The notes beneath the pieces are model-generated. The model had not been told where the DNA came from, made no database searches, and was given only the letters and a program-made list of their open reading frames with translations. A stretch of 64,000 nucleotides of DNA from JACVRW01 sp963728495 (lineage in GTDB: Bacteria; Actinomycetota; Thermoleophilia; Solirubrobacterales; Thermoleophilaceae). Numbering within the stretch: position 1 is the stretch's first letter; each line of letters opens with the position of its first letter. The DNA lies in NCBI GenBank assembly GCA_963728495.1, contig CAVSKI010000004.1, positions 18,867 to 82,866 of the forward strand, written 5' to 3'. A program made the translations under genes and the position numbers. Positions 9,957-17,973 of this stretch are shown here, in pieces.

Positions 9957-10447
9957 TTGACAGCGCTCCAGGTTTGGACACGCGAAGTGCACCGGCCAAC
10001 CCGGCCGTTGGGCTTCGTCGTGATCCCGACGGCGCGAATCGTGCCCGAGGCCCGGTCTGCCGTGATGGTGCCGGTCACGGTCTGGCGCTCTTCGTAGCGC
10101 ACACCTTGGTCGCGGTAGCGATCGACCACGGTTTTCCTGAATTTGCCCTCCGGGGTTACGTCGATCGGGAAGTCGTAGTGGAAGCCGGCGAAGAGGGTGC
10201 TGTAGTAGCCGTTTCGGTCGTTCGTGCACCGATCCGCGGCTATCTCCCACGGGATCTCGACCGCGGCGATGACCTCCCTGGACGGGTGAAGTCGCAACCA
10301 CACCGTGTCGAAGGCCTTCTCGCCTCCGTAGGTGACTCCGGACGTCGGCTGCTGCGGTAACTGTCCGGACGAGCTGGTCAGCGCGCCGGATACACCCACG
10401 ACCAGGGCAACCACCAACGCGCCGAGAACGAGTCGCATGCGGTACAT
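9953..10447 (-). CDS. Secreted or membrane-anchored protein, unknown function
   Basis: This 164-residue protein starts at ATG 10447 (MYRMRLVLGALVV), fixed by AAGGAGGGA 6-7 bases upstream on the minus strand. Residues 4-22 form a signal peptide or anchor. The mature region is beta-rich with two cysteines (CTNDRNGYY and GRCTSRV) that could pair. It resembles small exported actinobacterial proteins and matches no named family. It converges on the frameshifted secreted gene. The two stop codons overlap. Confidence 0.75.
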   Translation of the reverse strand: MYRMRLVLGALVVALVVGVSGALTSSSGQLPQQPTSGVTYGGEKAFDTVWLRLHPSREVIAAVEIPWEIAADRCTNDRNGYYSTLFAGFHYDFPIDVTPEGKFRKTVVDRYRDQGVRYEERQTVTGTITADRASGTIRAVGITTKPNGRVGRCTSRVQTWSAVN

Positions 10448-10575
10448 CGAGTCCCTCCTTGCGCTCGATGCGGCCACCAGGCCCGTCTGGCCCGGGGCCT
10501 TGGGTCGATTCTACGCCCGCTCGGGCGCATACCGGCCGCTCAAGAAGCCGGCGCTCCTGTCCGAAGAAATGGGCG

Positions 10576-12324
10576 ATGGGCGTCGATCATCCGCTCGCAA
10601 GCGTTCCCGACTCCGCTCCAGCCTCGGCTCGTGCGCGCGCTCGCGCGATCCGGATCGCTCTGATCGAGGACAGTCCGGAGTACGCCCTGCTAGTCCGGCA
10701 TCTCCTGCAGGAGGAGCTTGGTGCTTCTGTCGTGATCGACCATCGGGGCTCGATCGACGAGGCGAAGACGGCGCTCGTGGACGAAGATTTGGGCTGCGTC
10801 CTGCTCGATCTCTCGCTCCCCGACGCCACTGGCCTGGAGGGCCTGCGGGCGGTGCGCGCCCGCGCGCCGCAGGTACCCATCGTGGTGCTCAGCGGCGAGG
10901 AGAACGAAGCGGTCGCCCTCGAAGCCGTACAGGAGGGCGCACAGGACTACCTGGTCAAACACCAAGCCGACGGCCACCTGCTGGGGCGGGCCATCCGCTA
11001 CGCCGTCGAGCGCAAGCGCGCCGAGCTGGAGCTCGCCCGCCAGGCCACGCACGACGCGCTGACCGGCCTTCCCAACCGAACGCTCTTCCTCGATCGCCTG
11101 CGCCTCACGCTCGCCCGGATCGAGCGCCGCGAGAGGGCCTGCGCGGTCCTGTTCCTCGACCTCGACCGCTTCAAGGCGGTCAACGACAGCCTGGGCCACG
11201 ATGTCGGCGACCAGCTGCTGGTGCAGGCGGCCGGCCGGCTGCGCGCGCTCGTGCGTCCGAGCGACACCGTCGCTCGCTTCGGCGGCGACGAGTTCATGGT
11301 CCTGTGCGACGACATCGAGAACGAGGCGGACGCGATCGTGGTGGCAGAGCGCATCGCCGGCTCGCTGGCTGAACCCTTCCAGCTCGCCGGGCGAGAGCTC
11401 TACGTGGGCGCCAGCATCGGGATCGCGGTGGCCGAGGACCGCACCCGCCCGGCCGAGGAGATAGTGCGCGACGCCGATCAGACGATGTACATGGCCAAGC
11501 GCCGCGGCAGCCCGTGCGAGGTCTTCGATCCCGACCAGCAGGTGGTGACCAGCTCCCGCCTGGCCCTGGAGGGCGAGCTCGGCCTGGCGCTCGAGCGTGA
11601 CGAGCTGCGCCTCGTCTACCAGCCCGAGATCGACGTGCAGGGAGGCGGTGTGGCCGCCGTCGAGGCGCTGCTGCGCTGGCAGCATCCCGAACGAGGACTG
11701 CTGGCGCCCGGGGAGTTCATCCCCTTCGCCGAGCAGAGCGGCTTGATCGTCCCCATCGGGGAGTGGGTGCTGGCGGAGTCATGCGGCCAGCTCGCGCGCT
11801 GGCGCGCCACCGGCGCCTGCGGGCCGGAGCTGAGCGCCAACGTCAACGTTTCCGCCTGCCAGCTCGCCGGCAGCGACCTGCCGGCCACCGTCGAGCGGGT
11901 GCTCGGGCAAACCGGCATCGAGGCCAGCGCGCTCTGCCTCGAGTTGACCGAAACCGCCTTCGTGGAGGACCTCGAGAAAGGCATCGCGGCGCTGGATGCG
12001 CTCCGCGAGCTCGGCGTGACGCTCAGCCTGGACGACTTCGGAACCGGCTACTCGTCGCTCTCGGTGCTCGACCGGTATCCGCTCGACAAGCTCAAGATCG
12101 ACCGTTCCTTCGTCGCTCGGCTCGATTCCGGCGAGCGTGCGCGTCGCCTGTTCACGGCCGTGGTGGGCGTGGCAGACGCGCTCGGGCTGCACTCTGTGGC
12201 CGAGGGCGTGGAGACTCGCGAACAGCTCGACACGATCACCGACATGGGCTGCGACTCCGCCCAGGGCTTCTTTCTCTCGCGCCCGCGCGAGCCTGACGTG
12301 ATCGAACCGCTTCTGCGCCTGTAA
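10576..12324 (+). CDS. Response regulator with GGDEF and EAL domains (c-di-GMP turnover)
   Basis: This 582-residue cytosolic protein has three domains. The receiver domain (about residues 24-140) has phospho-acceptor Asp78 in LLDLSLPD. The GGDEF domain (about 150-315) has an intact GGDEF at 236-240 and the inhibitory RPSD placed five residues before it. The EAL domain (about 330-580) has Glu363-Ala-Leu plus the ELTET, DDFGTGYSS, KIDRSF and AEGVE motifs. Both synthesis and breakdown of cyclic di-GMP look possible. No histidine kinase is adjacent. ATG 10576 was chosen because residues before it are Arg/Pro-rich shadow. Confidence 0.95.
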   Translation: MGVDHPLASVPDSAPASARARARAIRIALIEDSPEYALLVRHLLQEELGASVVIDHRGSIDEAKTALVDEDLGCVLLDLSLPDATGLEGLRAVRARAPQVPIVVLSGEENEAVALEAVQEGAQDYLVKHQADGHLLGRAIRYAVERKRAELELARQATHDALTGLPNRTLFLDRLRLTLARIERRERACAVLFLDLDRFKAVNDSLGHDVGDQLLVQAAGRLRALVRPSDTVARFGGDEFMVLCDDIENEADAIVVAERIAGSLAEPFQLAGRELYVGASIGIAVAEDRTRPAEEIVRDADQTMYMAKRRGSPCEVFDPDQQVVTSSRLALEGELGLALERDELRLVYQPEIDVQGGGVAAVEALLRWQHPERGLLAPGEFIPFAEQSGLIVPIGEWVLAESCGQLARWRATGACGPELSANVNVSACQLAGSDLPATVERVLGQTGIEASALCLELTETAFVEDLEKGIAALDALRELGVTLSLDDFGTGYSSLSVLDRYPLDKLKIDRSFVARLDSGERARRLFTAVVGVADALGLHSVAEGVETREQLDTITDMGCDSAQGFFLSRPREPDVIEPLLRL

Positions 12325-12335
12325 CGTCTCGCGCC

Positions 12336-12998
12336 GTGCTGGCGCTGCTCTACGACGTTCACGGCAACCTCCCCGCCCTCGAGGCGGTGCTGAACGACTG
12401 CCCCGCGGATCGTTATCTGCTGGGCGGCGACTATGCCGTGGCCGGCGCCTGGCCCCGCGAGACCGTGGCTCGGCTCGACGGTCTCGACGCCGAGTGGATC
12501 CGCGGCAACACCGACCGCTGGCTGGTCGACGCACACGACGCCCCGGACGCCGTCGCCGATCTGATCGAGACGTGCCGGGAGGCCCTCGACGAAGATCTAA
12601 TCGGGCGCCTGGTCCGCCTGCCCGAGTCGACCACGATCGACGGGACGCTCTACTGCCACGCCTCGCCTGGCTCGGACATGAAGAGCTTTGGCAAGGAGGC
12701 CGGCGATGACGACGCCGAGCTGCTCGAGAGCACCGAGGCGCGGCGGGTGGTATTCGGCCACACGCACATCCAGTTCAAGCGAAGCGGCCCCGGCGGCGTG
12801 GAGCTCGTTAACCCCGGCAGCGTCGGGACGCCCTGGGACGGCGATCACGACGCCGCCTACGCTCTCGTGCACGACGACGGGCGGGTGGAGCTGCGCCGCG
12901 CCGCGTACGACTGGCAGGCCGCCGCGAAAGCGGTACGAGAGCGGGTCGGCGACCTGCCCGCAAGGCGGCTCGAACAGGCCCGATTCGACCCCGCATAG
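12336..12998 (+). CDS. Calcineurin-like metallophosphoesterase (YfcE/MJ0936-type)
   Basis: This 220-residue protein has the dinuclear-metal phosphoesterase motifs in order: YDVHGN (residues 6-11), LGGDY, RGNTD and FGHTH, followed by NPGSVG. The family hydrolyses phosphodiesters and phosphomonoesters in the cytosol, and this member's substrate is unknown. It starts with GTG, 11 bases after the c-di-GMP enzyme on the same strand. The last 30 residues are charged and less conserved. Confidence 0.9.
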   Translation: MLALLYDVHGNLPALEAVLNDCPADRYLLGGDYAVAGAWPRETVARLDGLDAEWIRGNTDRWLVDAHDAPDAVADLIETCREALDEDLIGRLVRLPESTTIDGTLYCHASPGSDMKSFGKEAGDDDAELLESTEARRVVFGHTHIQFKRSGPGGVELVNPGSVGTPWDGDHDAAYALVHDDGRVELRRAAYDWQAAAKAVRERVGDLPARRLEQARFDPA

Positions 12999-13058
12999 CG
13001 CAAGCACCCGGCTCGGCGGGTGCGCAGCGACTGCTTCGATTGCTACGGTGACGCTCCG

Positions 13059-13682
13059 GTGCGCCTGCCCAGCGTCCTAGCTCCGCGCGATCGCGAATTC
13101 TTCGACCTATTCGAGGAAGCCGGTGGCAACATCCTGCGTGCCGCCGGCCTCTTGGAGGAGATGCTGCGCGACTTCCCCGAGCGCAACGAGCTGGCCCGCG
13201 ACATCCTCATCTGCGAGCAGGATGGCGACCGGGTCACGCACGACATCATCCGGCGCCTCAACGAGACGTTCGTCACCCCGATCGACCGGGAGGACATCTA
13301 CGAGCTGGCCTCCGCGCTCGACGATGTCGTGGACTACACCGAGGAGGTCGCCGACTACCTCGGGCTCTACAACATCGAGGCGCCGATGGTCCAGTCCCAG
13401 GAGCTGGCAAAGGTGTTGCACGCGTGTGCGCGCCAGATCGCCGAGGCCATGCCGCGGCTGCGCGGCTTCAAGGACATCTCGCACTACACCGTCGAGATCA
13501 ACCGGCTGGAGAACGACGGCGACCGCATCACGCGCGAGGCGATCGCCTCCCTGTTCAACAACGGGATCGACCCGATGGTCGTGATTCGCTGGAAGGACAT
13601 ATTCGAGCGGCTCGAGGAAGCCATCGACTCCTGCGAGCGCGTGGCGAACATCCTCGAAGGAATCGTCATCAAGAACTCTTGA
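13059..13682 (+). CDS. DUF47 family protein, Pit phosphate transporter accessory (PhoU-like)
   Basis: This 207-residue all-helical protein shows family landmarks: LPRDREFFDLFEE-like start, CEQDGDRVTHDIIRRLNETFVTPIDREDI, and NRLENDGDRITREAI with its repeated E-x-DGDR metal-site pattern. DUF47 proteins work with Pit transporters, probably as regulators. The pit gene follows 17 bases later. GTG 13059 gives the family-typical N terminus. An earlier in-frame GTG (13020) would add 13 residues with two cysteines and is less likely. Confidence 0.93.
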   Translation: MRLPSVLAPRDREFFDLFEEAGGNILRAAGLLEEMLRDFPERNELARDILICEQDGDRVTHDIIRRLNETFVTPIDREDIYELASALDDVVDYTEEVADYLGLYNIEAPMVQSQELAKVLHACARQIAEAMPRLRGFKDISHYTVEINRLENDGDRITREAIASLFNNGIDPMVVIRWKDIFERLEEAIDSCERVANILEGIVIKNS

Positions 13683-13699
13683 GCCGCGCGGGCAGCTGA

Positions 13700-14818
13700 G
13701 TGGAGGGCGAGCTCCTCACCGTAATCATCGTCGTGGCCACGGCGCTGGCCTTCGACTTCACAAACGGCTTTCACGACACCGCCAACGTGGTGGCCACGTC
13801 GATCTCCACGCGTGCCATGGCGCCGAGCATCGCGGTGGGCTACGCGGCCGTGCTCAACTTCGTGGGGGCCTTCATCTCGCTGCAGGTGGCCGCCACGGTG
13901 GCCAGCGACGTGGTCAATCCGCAAGACATCACCCTTCTGGTTGTGTTCGCCGGCCTGGTGGGCGCAATCGCCTGGAACCTCGTCACCTGGTACTTCGGCC
14001 TGCCCTCGAGCTCGTCGCACGCACTCATCGGGGGGGTCGTGGGAGCGATGATCGTGGCCCACGGGCCGGACGCGGTCTTCTTCGGGGAGGGAATCGTCGG
14101 CAAGGTGATGATCCCGGCCCTGGTGGCTCCGCTGCTCGCCTTCGTCATTGGCGGCGCTTCGATCCTCGTGCTCTACCGGATCGTGGGCCGGCTGCGACCC
14201 GGGCCGGTCACCCAGGGCTTCCGCGGAGGACAGGTGATCTCCGGCGGCCTGCTCGCCCTGGCGCACGGCACCAATGACGCCCAGAAGACCATGGGCGTGA
14301 TCGCTCTGGCCCTGGTGGCCTACGGATCGCTGCCGGCCGCCGACCCCACCCCACCGACCTGGGTGATCGTGTCGGCGGCCACCGCGATCGCCGCCGGCAC
14401 CTACGCCGGCGGCTGGCGCATCATCAAGACGATGGGCAGCCGCATCCACAAGATGGACTCGGCCCAGGGCTTCGCGGCCCAGGGCTCCGGCGCCGCCGTG
14501 ATCCTCGCCTCGTCCGCCGGAGGCTTCCCTCTCTCCACCACCCAGACGATCTCGGGGGCCGTGATCGGCTCGGGCGCGGCCAAGCGCCTGTCGGCGGTGC
14601 GCTGGGGAGTGGCGGGCAACATCGTGGCCGCGTGGATCCTGACGCTGCCCGCCGCGGCGGGCATCGGCGCGCTCACCTACGGCGTGACCCGCCTGTTCGG
14701 CACCGGAGCGGTCGGCCCGGTGATCGTCTCCGTGCTCATCCTGATCGGCTCGGCGATTCTCTTCTCGCGCCGCGCGCGCCACGGTGGGCCGGTGGCCACT
14801 GCCCCCTCGGAAGCATGA
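13700..14818 (+). CDS. pit: Inorganic phosphate transporter, PiT family
   Basis: This 372-residue membrane protein has the two PiT signatures: FDFTNGFHDTANVVATS at residues 14-30 and LAHGTNDAQKTMG at about 189-201. About ten membrane helices surround them. It imports phosphate as a metal-phosphate complex driven by the proton or sodium gradient. It starts with GTG and forms an operon with the DUF47 gene before it and a small membrane protein after it (ATGA overlap). Confidence 0.95.
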   Translation: MEGELLTVIIVVATALAFDFTNGFHDTANVVATSISTRAMAPSIAVGYAAVLNFVGAFISLQVAATVASDVVNPQDITLLVVFAGLVGAIAWNLVTWYFGLPSSSSHALIGGVVGAMIVAHGPDAVFFGEGIVGKVMIPALVAPLLAFVIGGASILVLYRIVGRLRPGPVTQGFRGGQVISGGLLALAHGTNDAQKTMGVIALALVAYGSLPAADPTPPTWVIVSAATAIAAGTYAGGWRIIKTMGSRIHKMDSAQGFAAQGSGAAVILASSAGGFPLSTTQTISGAVIGSGAAKRLSAVRWGVAGNIVAAWILTLPAAAGIGALTYGVTRLFGTGAVGPVIVSVLILIGSAILFSRRARHGGPVATAPSEA

Positions 14819-15051
14819 TCGCCTCGATCGTCGACACCGACGCCCTGCTGACGGTCGTCTGGGCCTCCCTGCTCGCCGGAATCGGGGTAACCGCGGCCTA
14901 CGGCTTCGCCATCCTGGGCGGGGTGCGCGCGATCGAGCTGGGCCGATCGGGGCGAGCCGGCGAGGCGGCGATCTTCGCCGTGGTGGGTGTGGCCGGCGCG
15001 GCCATGACGATCGCGGCGATCGTGTACGGAATCATGGTCGTAGCCGACTAG
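14815..15051 (+). CDS. Small two-helix membrane protein in pit operon
   Basis: This 78-residue protein starts at ATG 14815, overlapping the pit stop. Two hydrophobic helices (about residues 10-33 and 49-75) flank a short basic loop, RAIELGRSGRAGE. There is no signal peptide and no known family. Translational coupling suggests it works with, or is regulated with, the phosphate transporter. It ends the operon. Confidence 0.8.
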   Translation: MIASIVDTDALLTVVWASLLAGIGVTAAYGFAILGGVRAIELGRSGRAGEAAIFAVVGVAGAAMTIAAIVYGIMVVAD

Positions 15052-15373
15052 AGGGTTGCCCTCTCAGGCGCTGCGCGAGCCGCCGGGTATCGGGACCGGC
15101 GTCTGAACGGCGGCTAGCAAGTGTGGACGCGGCCGGGGTAGTGGGCTTTGTCACCTTGCCGTAACCCGGTTTGGAGGCCACAGTGGTCGGTTTGCCCCCG
15201 TATAGGGGGTAAAAGCGGCACTGCTCCCCGGCGAGCGGCCCTTGCCTGCTCGCCGACGGGCCGGTGTAACGGCACCGCGACAGGTGTGACGGCGCTGCGC
15301 GCGGCCGGGGGCGCAGCCCCTGGTTGCTGTCGTTAGGACCGGCGGCCCCGGCACGCGACCGCTCCAGACGGAC
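15052..15373. other. Convergent intergenic region with dyads, no gene seen
   Basis: These 322 bases lie between the end of the pit operon and the 3' end of the minus-strand aminotransferase gene. They hold the 15191-15213 palindrome, a GC hairpin near 15305-15323 (GGGGCGCAGCCCC), and a near-repeat GGTGTAACGGC/GGTGTGACGGC. No reading frame with family resemblance was found. No T-tailed terminator is present in either direction. Confidence 0.6.
15191..15213. promoter_or_regulatory. Palindrome TTT-N-CCCCC-N5-GGGGG-N-AAA (copper-operator-like)
   Basis: The half sites TTTGCCCCC and GGGGGTAAA flank GTATA in a near-perfect 23-base palindrome. A-tracts follow and T-tracts precede the stem on the + strand, the wrong way round for an intrinsic terminator. 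A C-run/G-run core with an AT-rich centre resembles CsoR/RicR-type copper operators. No copper gene is beside it, so the role is open. Confidence 0.35.
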
Positions 15374-16438
15374 TCAGGCCAGCTCGACCAGGCGGTCCAG
15401 CTCCTCCTCGCTGGACCACGCCCCGACCGACGCTCTCACGTAGGGACTGCTCGGCAGGTTTCGCACGATCAACCCCTCCGATTGCAGCCGGGCCACCGTC
15501 GCCTCGGGGTCGGCGTCCTCCCAGGACACGAGCGTCGAGCGCCCTCGCGGCGCCACTCGCGCGTTGAGGGCCTGCGCCAGGCGGTCGGCCAGCTCTGTTG
15601 CGCGCGCGTGGATCGCGTCGATGCCACTTTCCTCGAGCACGTCCAGGGCGACCAGGGCCCACTCGACCTGATGCGGGGCGGGGAACCCGATGCCAAAGCG
15701 GCGAGCGTCGGGGTGGAGGTCCAGCTCGAACGCTCGTGTGCTGTCGCTGAGCACGCCGTAGTTGGGCCACGGTGCCGGCAGCTCGCCGGCCAGCTCCGCT
15801 CGCACGTAGAGGTAGCCCAACCCGTTGGGCCCGCACAGCCACTTCTGACCCGAGGCGGCGTAGAAGTCGCAGTCGAGCTCCTTGACACGGGTGGGCAGCG
15901 CGCCGAGACCCTGGGCGCCGTCGAGAAGCACCAGCGCGTCGGCGCGGGCCAGCGCGGACGAGTCCACCACTGCCCCGGTCTTCCAGGACACGTGCGAGCA
16001 GGCCACGAGCCTGGTCTCGGCGCGCACCTCGCCGGCCAGGTCGGCGAAGGGAACCATGCGGATCGCAACGCCGCGACGGCGGCGCAGCCCGGCCAGGGGG
16101 GCGAGCACCCCGGGATGCTCCTCGTCGCTGGTGAGGATCTCGTCACCGTCGGAGAGATCGAGCGCGTTGAGCACCGCGTTCACCCCGTCGGTGGCCGAGC
16201 CGGTTAGTGCCAGCTCCGCGCCGGCGCAGCCCAACAGCGCCGAGATCCGCTCGCGCAACTCGTCGATACGCCGGCCGTTCTCCTCGAAGGCGGCCTTGTC
16301 GCCCCGGCCGGCGGTGGCCTGGTGGAGCATCGACCTGTGCGCGGCTTCGATGGCGCGGCGCGGCACCGGGCCGTTGGACCCCGCGTTGAGGTAGGCCAGC
16401 CGCTCGAACACGGGGAACTCGGCGCGTAGGTCGTTCAA
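15374..16438 (-). CDS. Aminotransferase class V (cysteine desulfurase-like PLP enzyme)
   Basis: This 354-residue fold-type I PLP enzyme has its Schiff-base Lys199 in SGQKWLCGPNG. Other features are YLNAGSNGPVP near the N terminus, the TGSATDGVNAVL phosphate-binding stretch, DEEHPG and DGAQGLGA with the ring-pairing Asp. It resembles isopenicillin-N epimerase-like and cysteine-desulfurase-like proteins. No conserved desulfurase cysteine loop is visible near the C terminus, so a lyase, epimerase or aminotransferase role is more likely than sulfur transfer. It diverges from the MBL hydrolase gene with 26 bases between starts. Confidence 0.88.
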   Translation of the reverse strand: MNDLRAEFPVFERLAYLNAGSNGPVPRRAIEAAHRSMLHQATAGRGDKAAFEENGRRIDELRERISALLGCAGAELALTGSATDGVNAVLNALDLSDGDEILTSDEEHPGVLAPLAGLRRRRGVAIRMVPFADLAGEVRAETRLVACSHVSWKTGAVVDSSALARADALVLLDGAQGLGALPTRVKELDCDFYAASGQKWLCGPNGLGYLYVRAELAGELPAPWPNYGVLSDSTRAFELDLHPDARRFGIGFPAPHQVEWALVALDVLEESGIDAIHARATELADRLAQALNARVAPRGRSTLVSWEDADPEATVARLQSEGLIVRNLPSSPYVRASVGAWSSEEELDRLVELA

Positions 16439-16464
16439 GGGCGGCGAATACTAGGCTCCGTCCA

Positions 16465-17196
16465 ATGATCATCGAGCGCTCCATGCAGGACGACTGGCTC
16501 TCGAACACCTACCTCGTGGGCGACGAGGAGGGCGGGACCGCTGTCGTGATCGATGCCGGCGGGCCGTGCGCTCCGCTGGTCGAGGCGGCCGAGCGCCTCG
16601 GCCTCGACGTGCAGATGCTCCTGCTGACCCATCACCACCACGACCACGTGGCCGACGCCGACGCGTGGGCGGGTGTCGAGCGGATCGCGCACCCGATCGA
16701 GGCCGACCTGCTGGGCGGCGTGGACCGCACGATTGAGCCCGGCGACACGCTCGAGGCGGGGGGACTGCGCATCGAGACGCTGCACACCCCGGGGCATACG
16801 GCCGGCATGCTCAACTTCGTCGTCAACGGAAGCGATGTGTTCACCGGCGACACACTCTTCAAGCGCTCGGTGGGCGGCGTGCGCGCCCCGGGCTCCACGA
16901 GCTTCGGCGACCTGCGGACCTCGATCATGGACGTGCTCATGGAGCTTCCGCACGAGACCATCGTGCGGCCGGGCCACACCGATCCCACCACGATCGGCGA
17001 CGAGTGGGAGAACAACGAGTTCGTCCGCCTCTGGCGCGGTCTCGACGAGGAGGGCAGCGAGTCGTGCCGGGTCGAGGACCAGGAGGCGACGCTGGTGCTG
17101 TGGGCGCCCGACTACGACGGCGGGCACAAGGCCTGGGTGCGCTGGCCGGACGGCAGCGATGACATCGTGCCGGGTAGCCGCGTCTCGCGCGACTGA
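16465..17196 (+). CDS. MBL-fold metallo-hydrolase (glyoxalase II-like)
   Basis: This 243-residue protein has the metal motif THHHHDH (His56, His58, Asp60, His61), HTPGHTAG as the next ligand, FTGDTLF with the bridging Asp, and PGHTDPT as the last ligand. The layout fits glyoxalase-II-like thioesterases. A 60-residue C-terminal domain follows that looks like a small beta domain (VLWAPDYDGGHKAWVRW). It begins a three-gene run ending in fumarylacetoacetase, with 3 bases to the next gene. Confidence 0.9.
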   Translation: MIIERSMQDDWLSNTYLVGDEEGGTAVVIDAGGPCAPLVEAAERLGLDVQMLLLTHHHHDHVADADAWAGVERIAHPIEADLLGGVDRTIEPGDTLEAGGLRIETLHTPGHTAGMLNFVVNGSDVFTGDTLFKRSVGGVRAPGSTSFGDLRTSIMDVLMELPHETIVRPGHTDPTTIGDEWENNEFVRLWRGLDEEGSESCRVEDQEATLVLWAPDYDGGHKAWVRWPDGSDDIVPGSRVSRD

Positions 17197-17199
17197 CCG

Positions 17200-17973
17200 G
17201 TGGACGCGCTGCAGCGGGCGCTGCTCGAGGATCTGATCGACCACGCCGCGCTGTTTCCGCCCGCCAGCATGACAATGCAGGAAGCTCTGTCCGAGGACCG
17301 TGCGGCCCGGGCGAGCGAATACGCGTGGATGGTCGACCGCTTTGTCTGCCCGGCCTCGCGGCTGGCCGAGCTGGACGGCCTGTCCGCGCCCGTGAGCGTG
17401 GTGTTGGACGGCGAGCTTCCCACGGCCGAGCAGGCAGACGCCATCGAGACCCGCCTTGACGCACCGCGCCCGGACTCGCGCGAGCTGCTGCGCGCCGCCC
17501 AGACTCTGCGCGACCTGAGCGACGAGGTCTACTTCGAGCTGGTCCTGGAGGAGCGCTGGCGCGACTCCGCTCCGGCCACGATCGGCGCGATCGCCGCCGT
17601 GGGCGGCCGGGTCAAGCTGCGCTGCGGCGGGCTGAGCGTGCCCAGCCCGGAGCAGGTGGCGCTCGTGCTCGTGGCCTGCCACGGCGCCAGCGTGGTGATG
17701 AAGGCCACGGCAGGCCTGCACCATCCCCTGCCCAGCGCCGGTCAGCACGGCTTTCTCAACCTCCTCTGCGCGGCCACTCACGTACGTTGCCGCGGGGCGG
17801 GCGAAAGCAGGGTCACGGAGATGCTGGAGGCGCAGGCGCTCGGCGAATTGCCGTTCGACGAGCTCGAGGCCGAGGACGCGCGCGACACGCGGCGAGAGCT
17901 GTTCAAGGGGTTCGGCTCGTGCTCCTGGCGCGAGCCCGTGGATGACCTGCGAGCGCTGGGCTGGCTCGAATGA
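17200..17973 (+). CDS. Conserved protein of unknown function, coupled to fumarylacetoacetase
   Basis: This 257-residue protein (GTG start) opens with a helical LLEDLIDHAALFPPASM motif and has YAWMVDRFVCPASRL, an acidic centre, KLRCGG and a C-terminal SWREPVDDLRALGWL. No membrane segment or signal peptide is present. The KLRCGG and VMKATAGLHHPL segments hint at an alpha/beta barrel ending. I recognise no family. It starts 3 bases after the MBL hydrolase and overlaps fumarylacetoacetase by 4 bases. A shared pathway, perhaps breakdown of an aromatic or other ring acid, is inferred. Confidence 0.8.
   Translation: MDALQRALLEDLIDHAALFPPASMTMQEALSEDRAARASEYAWMVDRFVCPASRLAELDGLSAPVSVVLDGELPTAEQADAIETRLDAPRPDSRELLRAAQTLRDLSDEVYFELVLEERWRDSAPATIGAIAAVGGRVKLRCGGLSVPSPEQVALVLVACHGASVVMKATAGLHHPLPSAGQHGFLNLLCAATHVRCRGAGESRVTEMLEAQALGELPFDELEAEDARDTRRELFKGFGSCSWREPVDDLRALGWLE

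Noticed and set aside
15191..15213. Bidirectional terminator between convergent genes
   Set aside because: The T tract precedes and the A tract follows the stem on the + strand, the wrong polarity for either direction.
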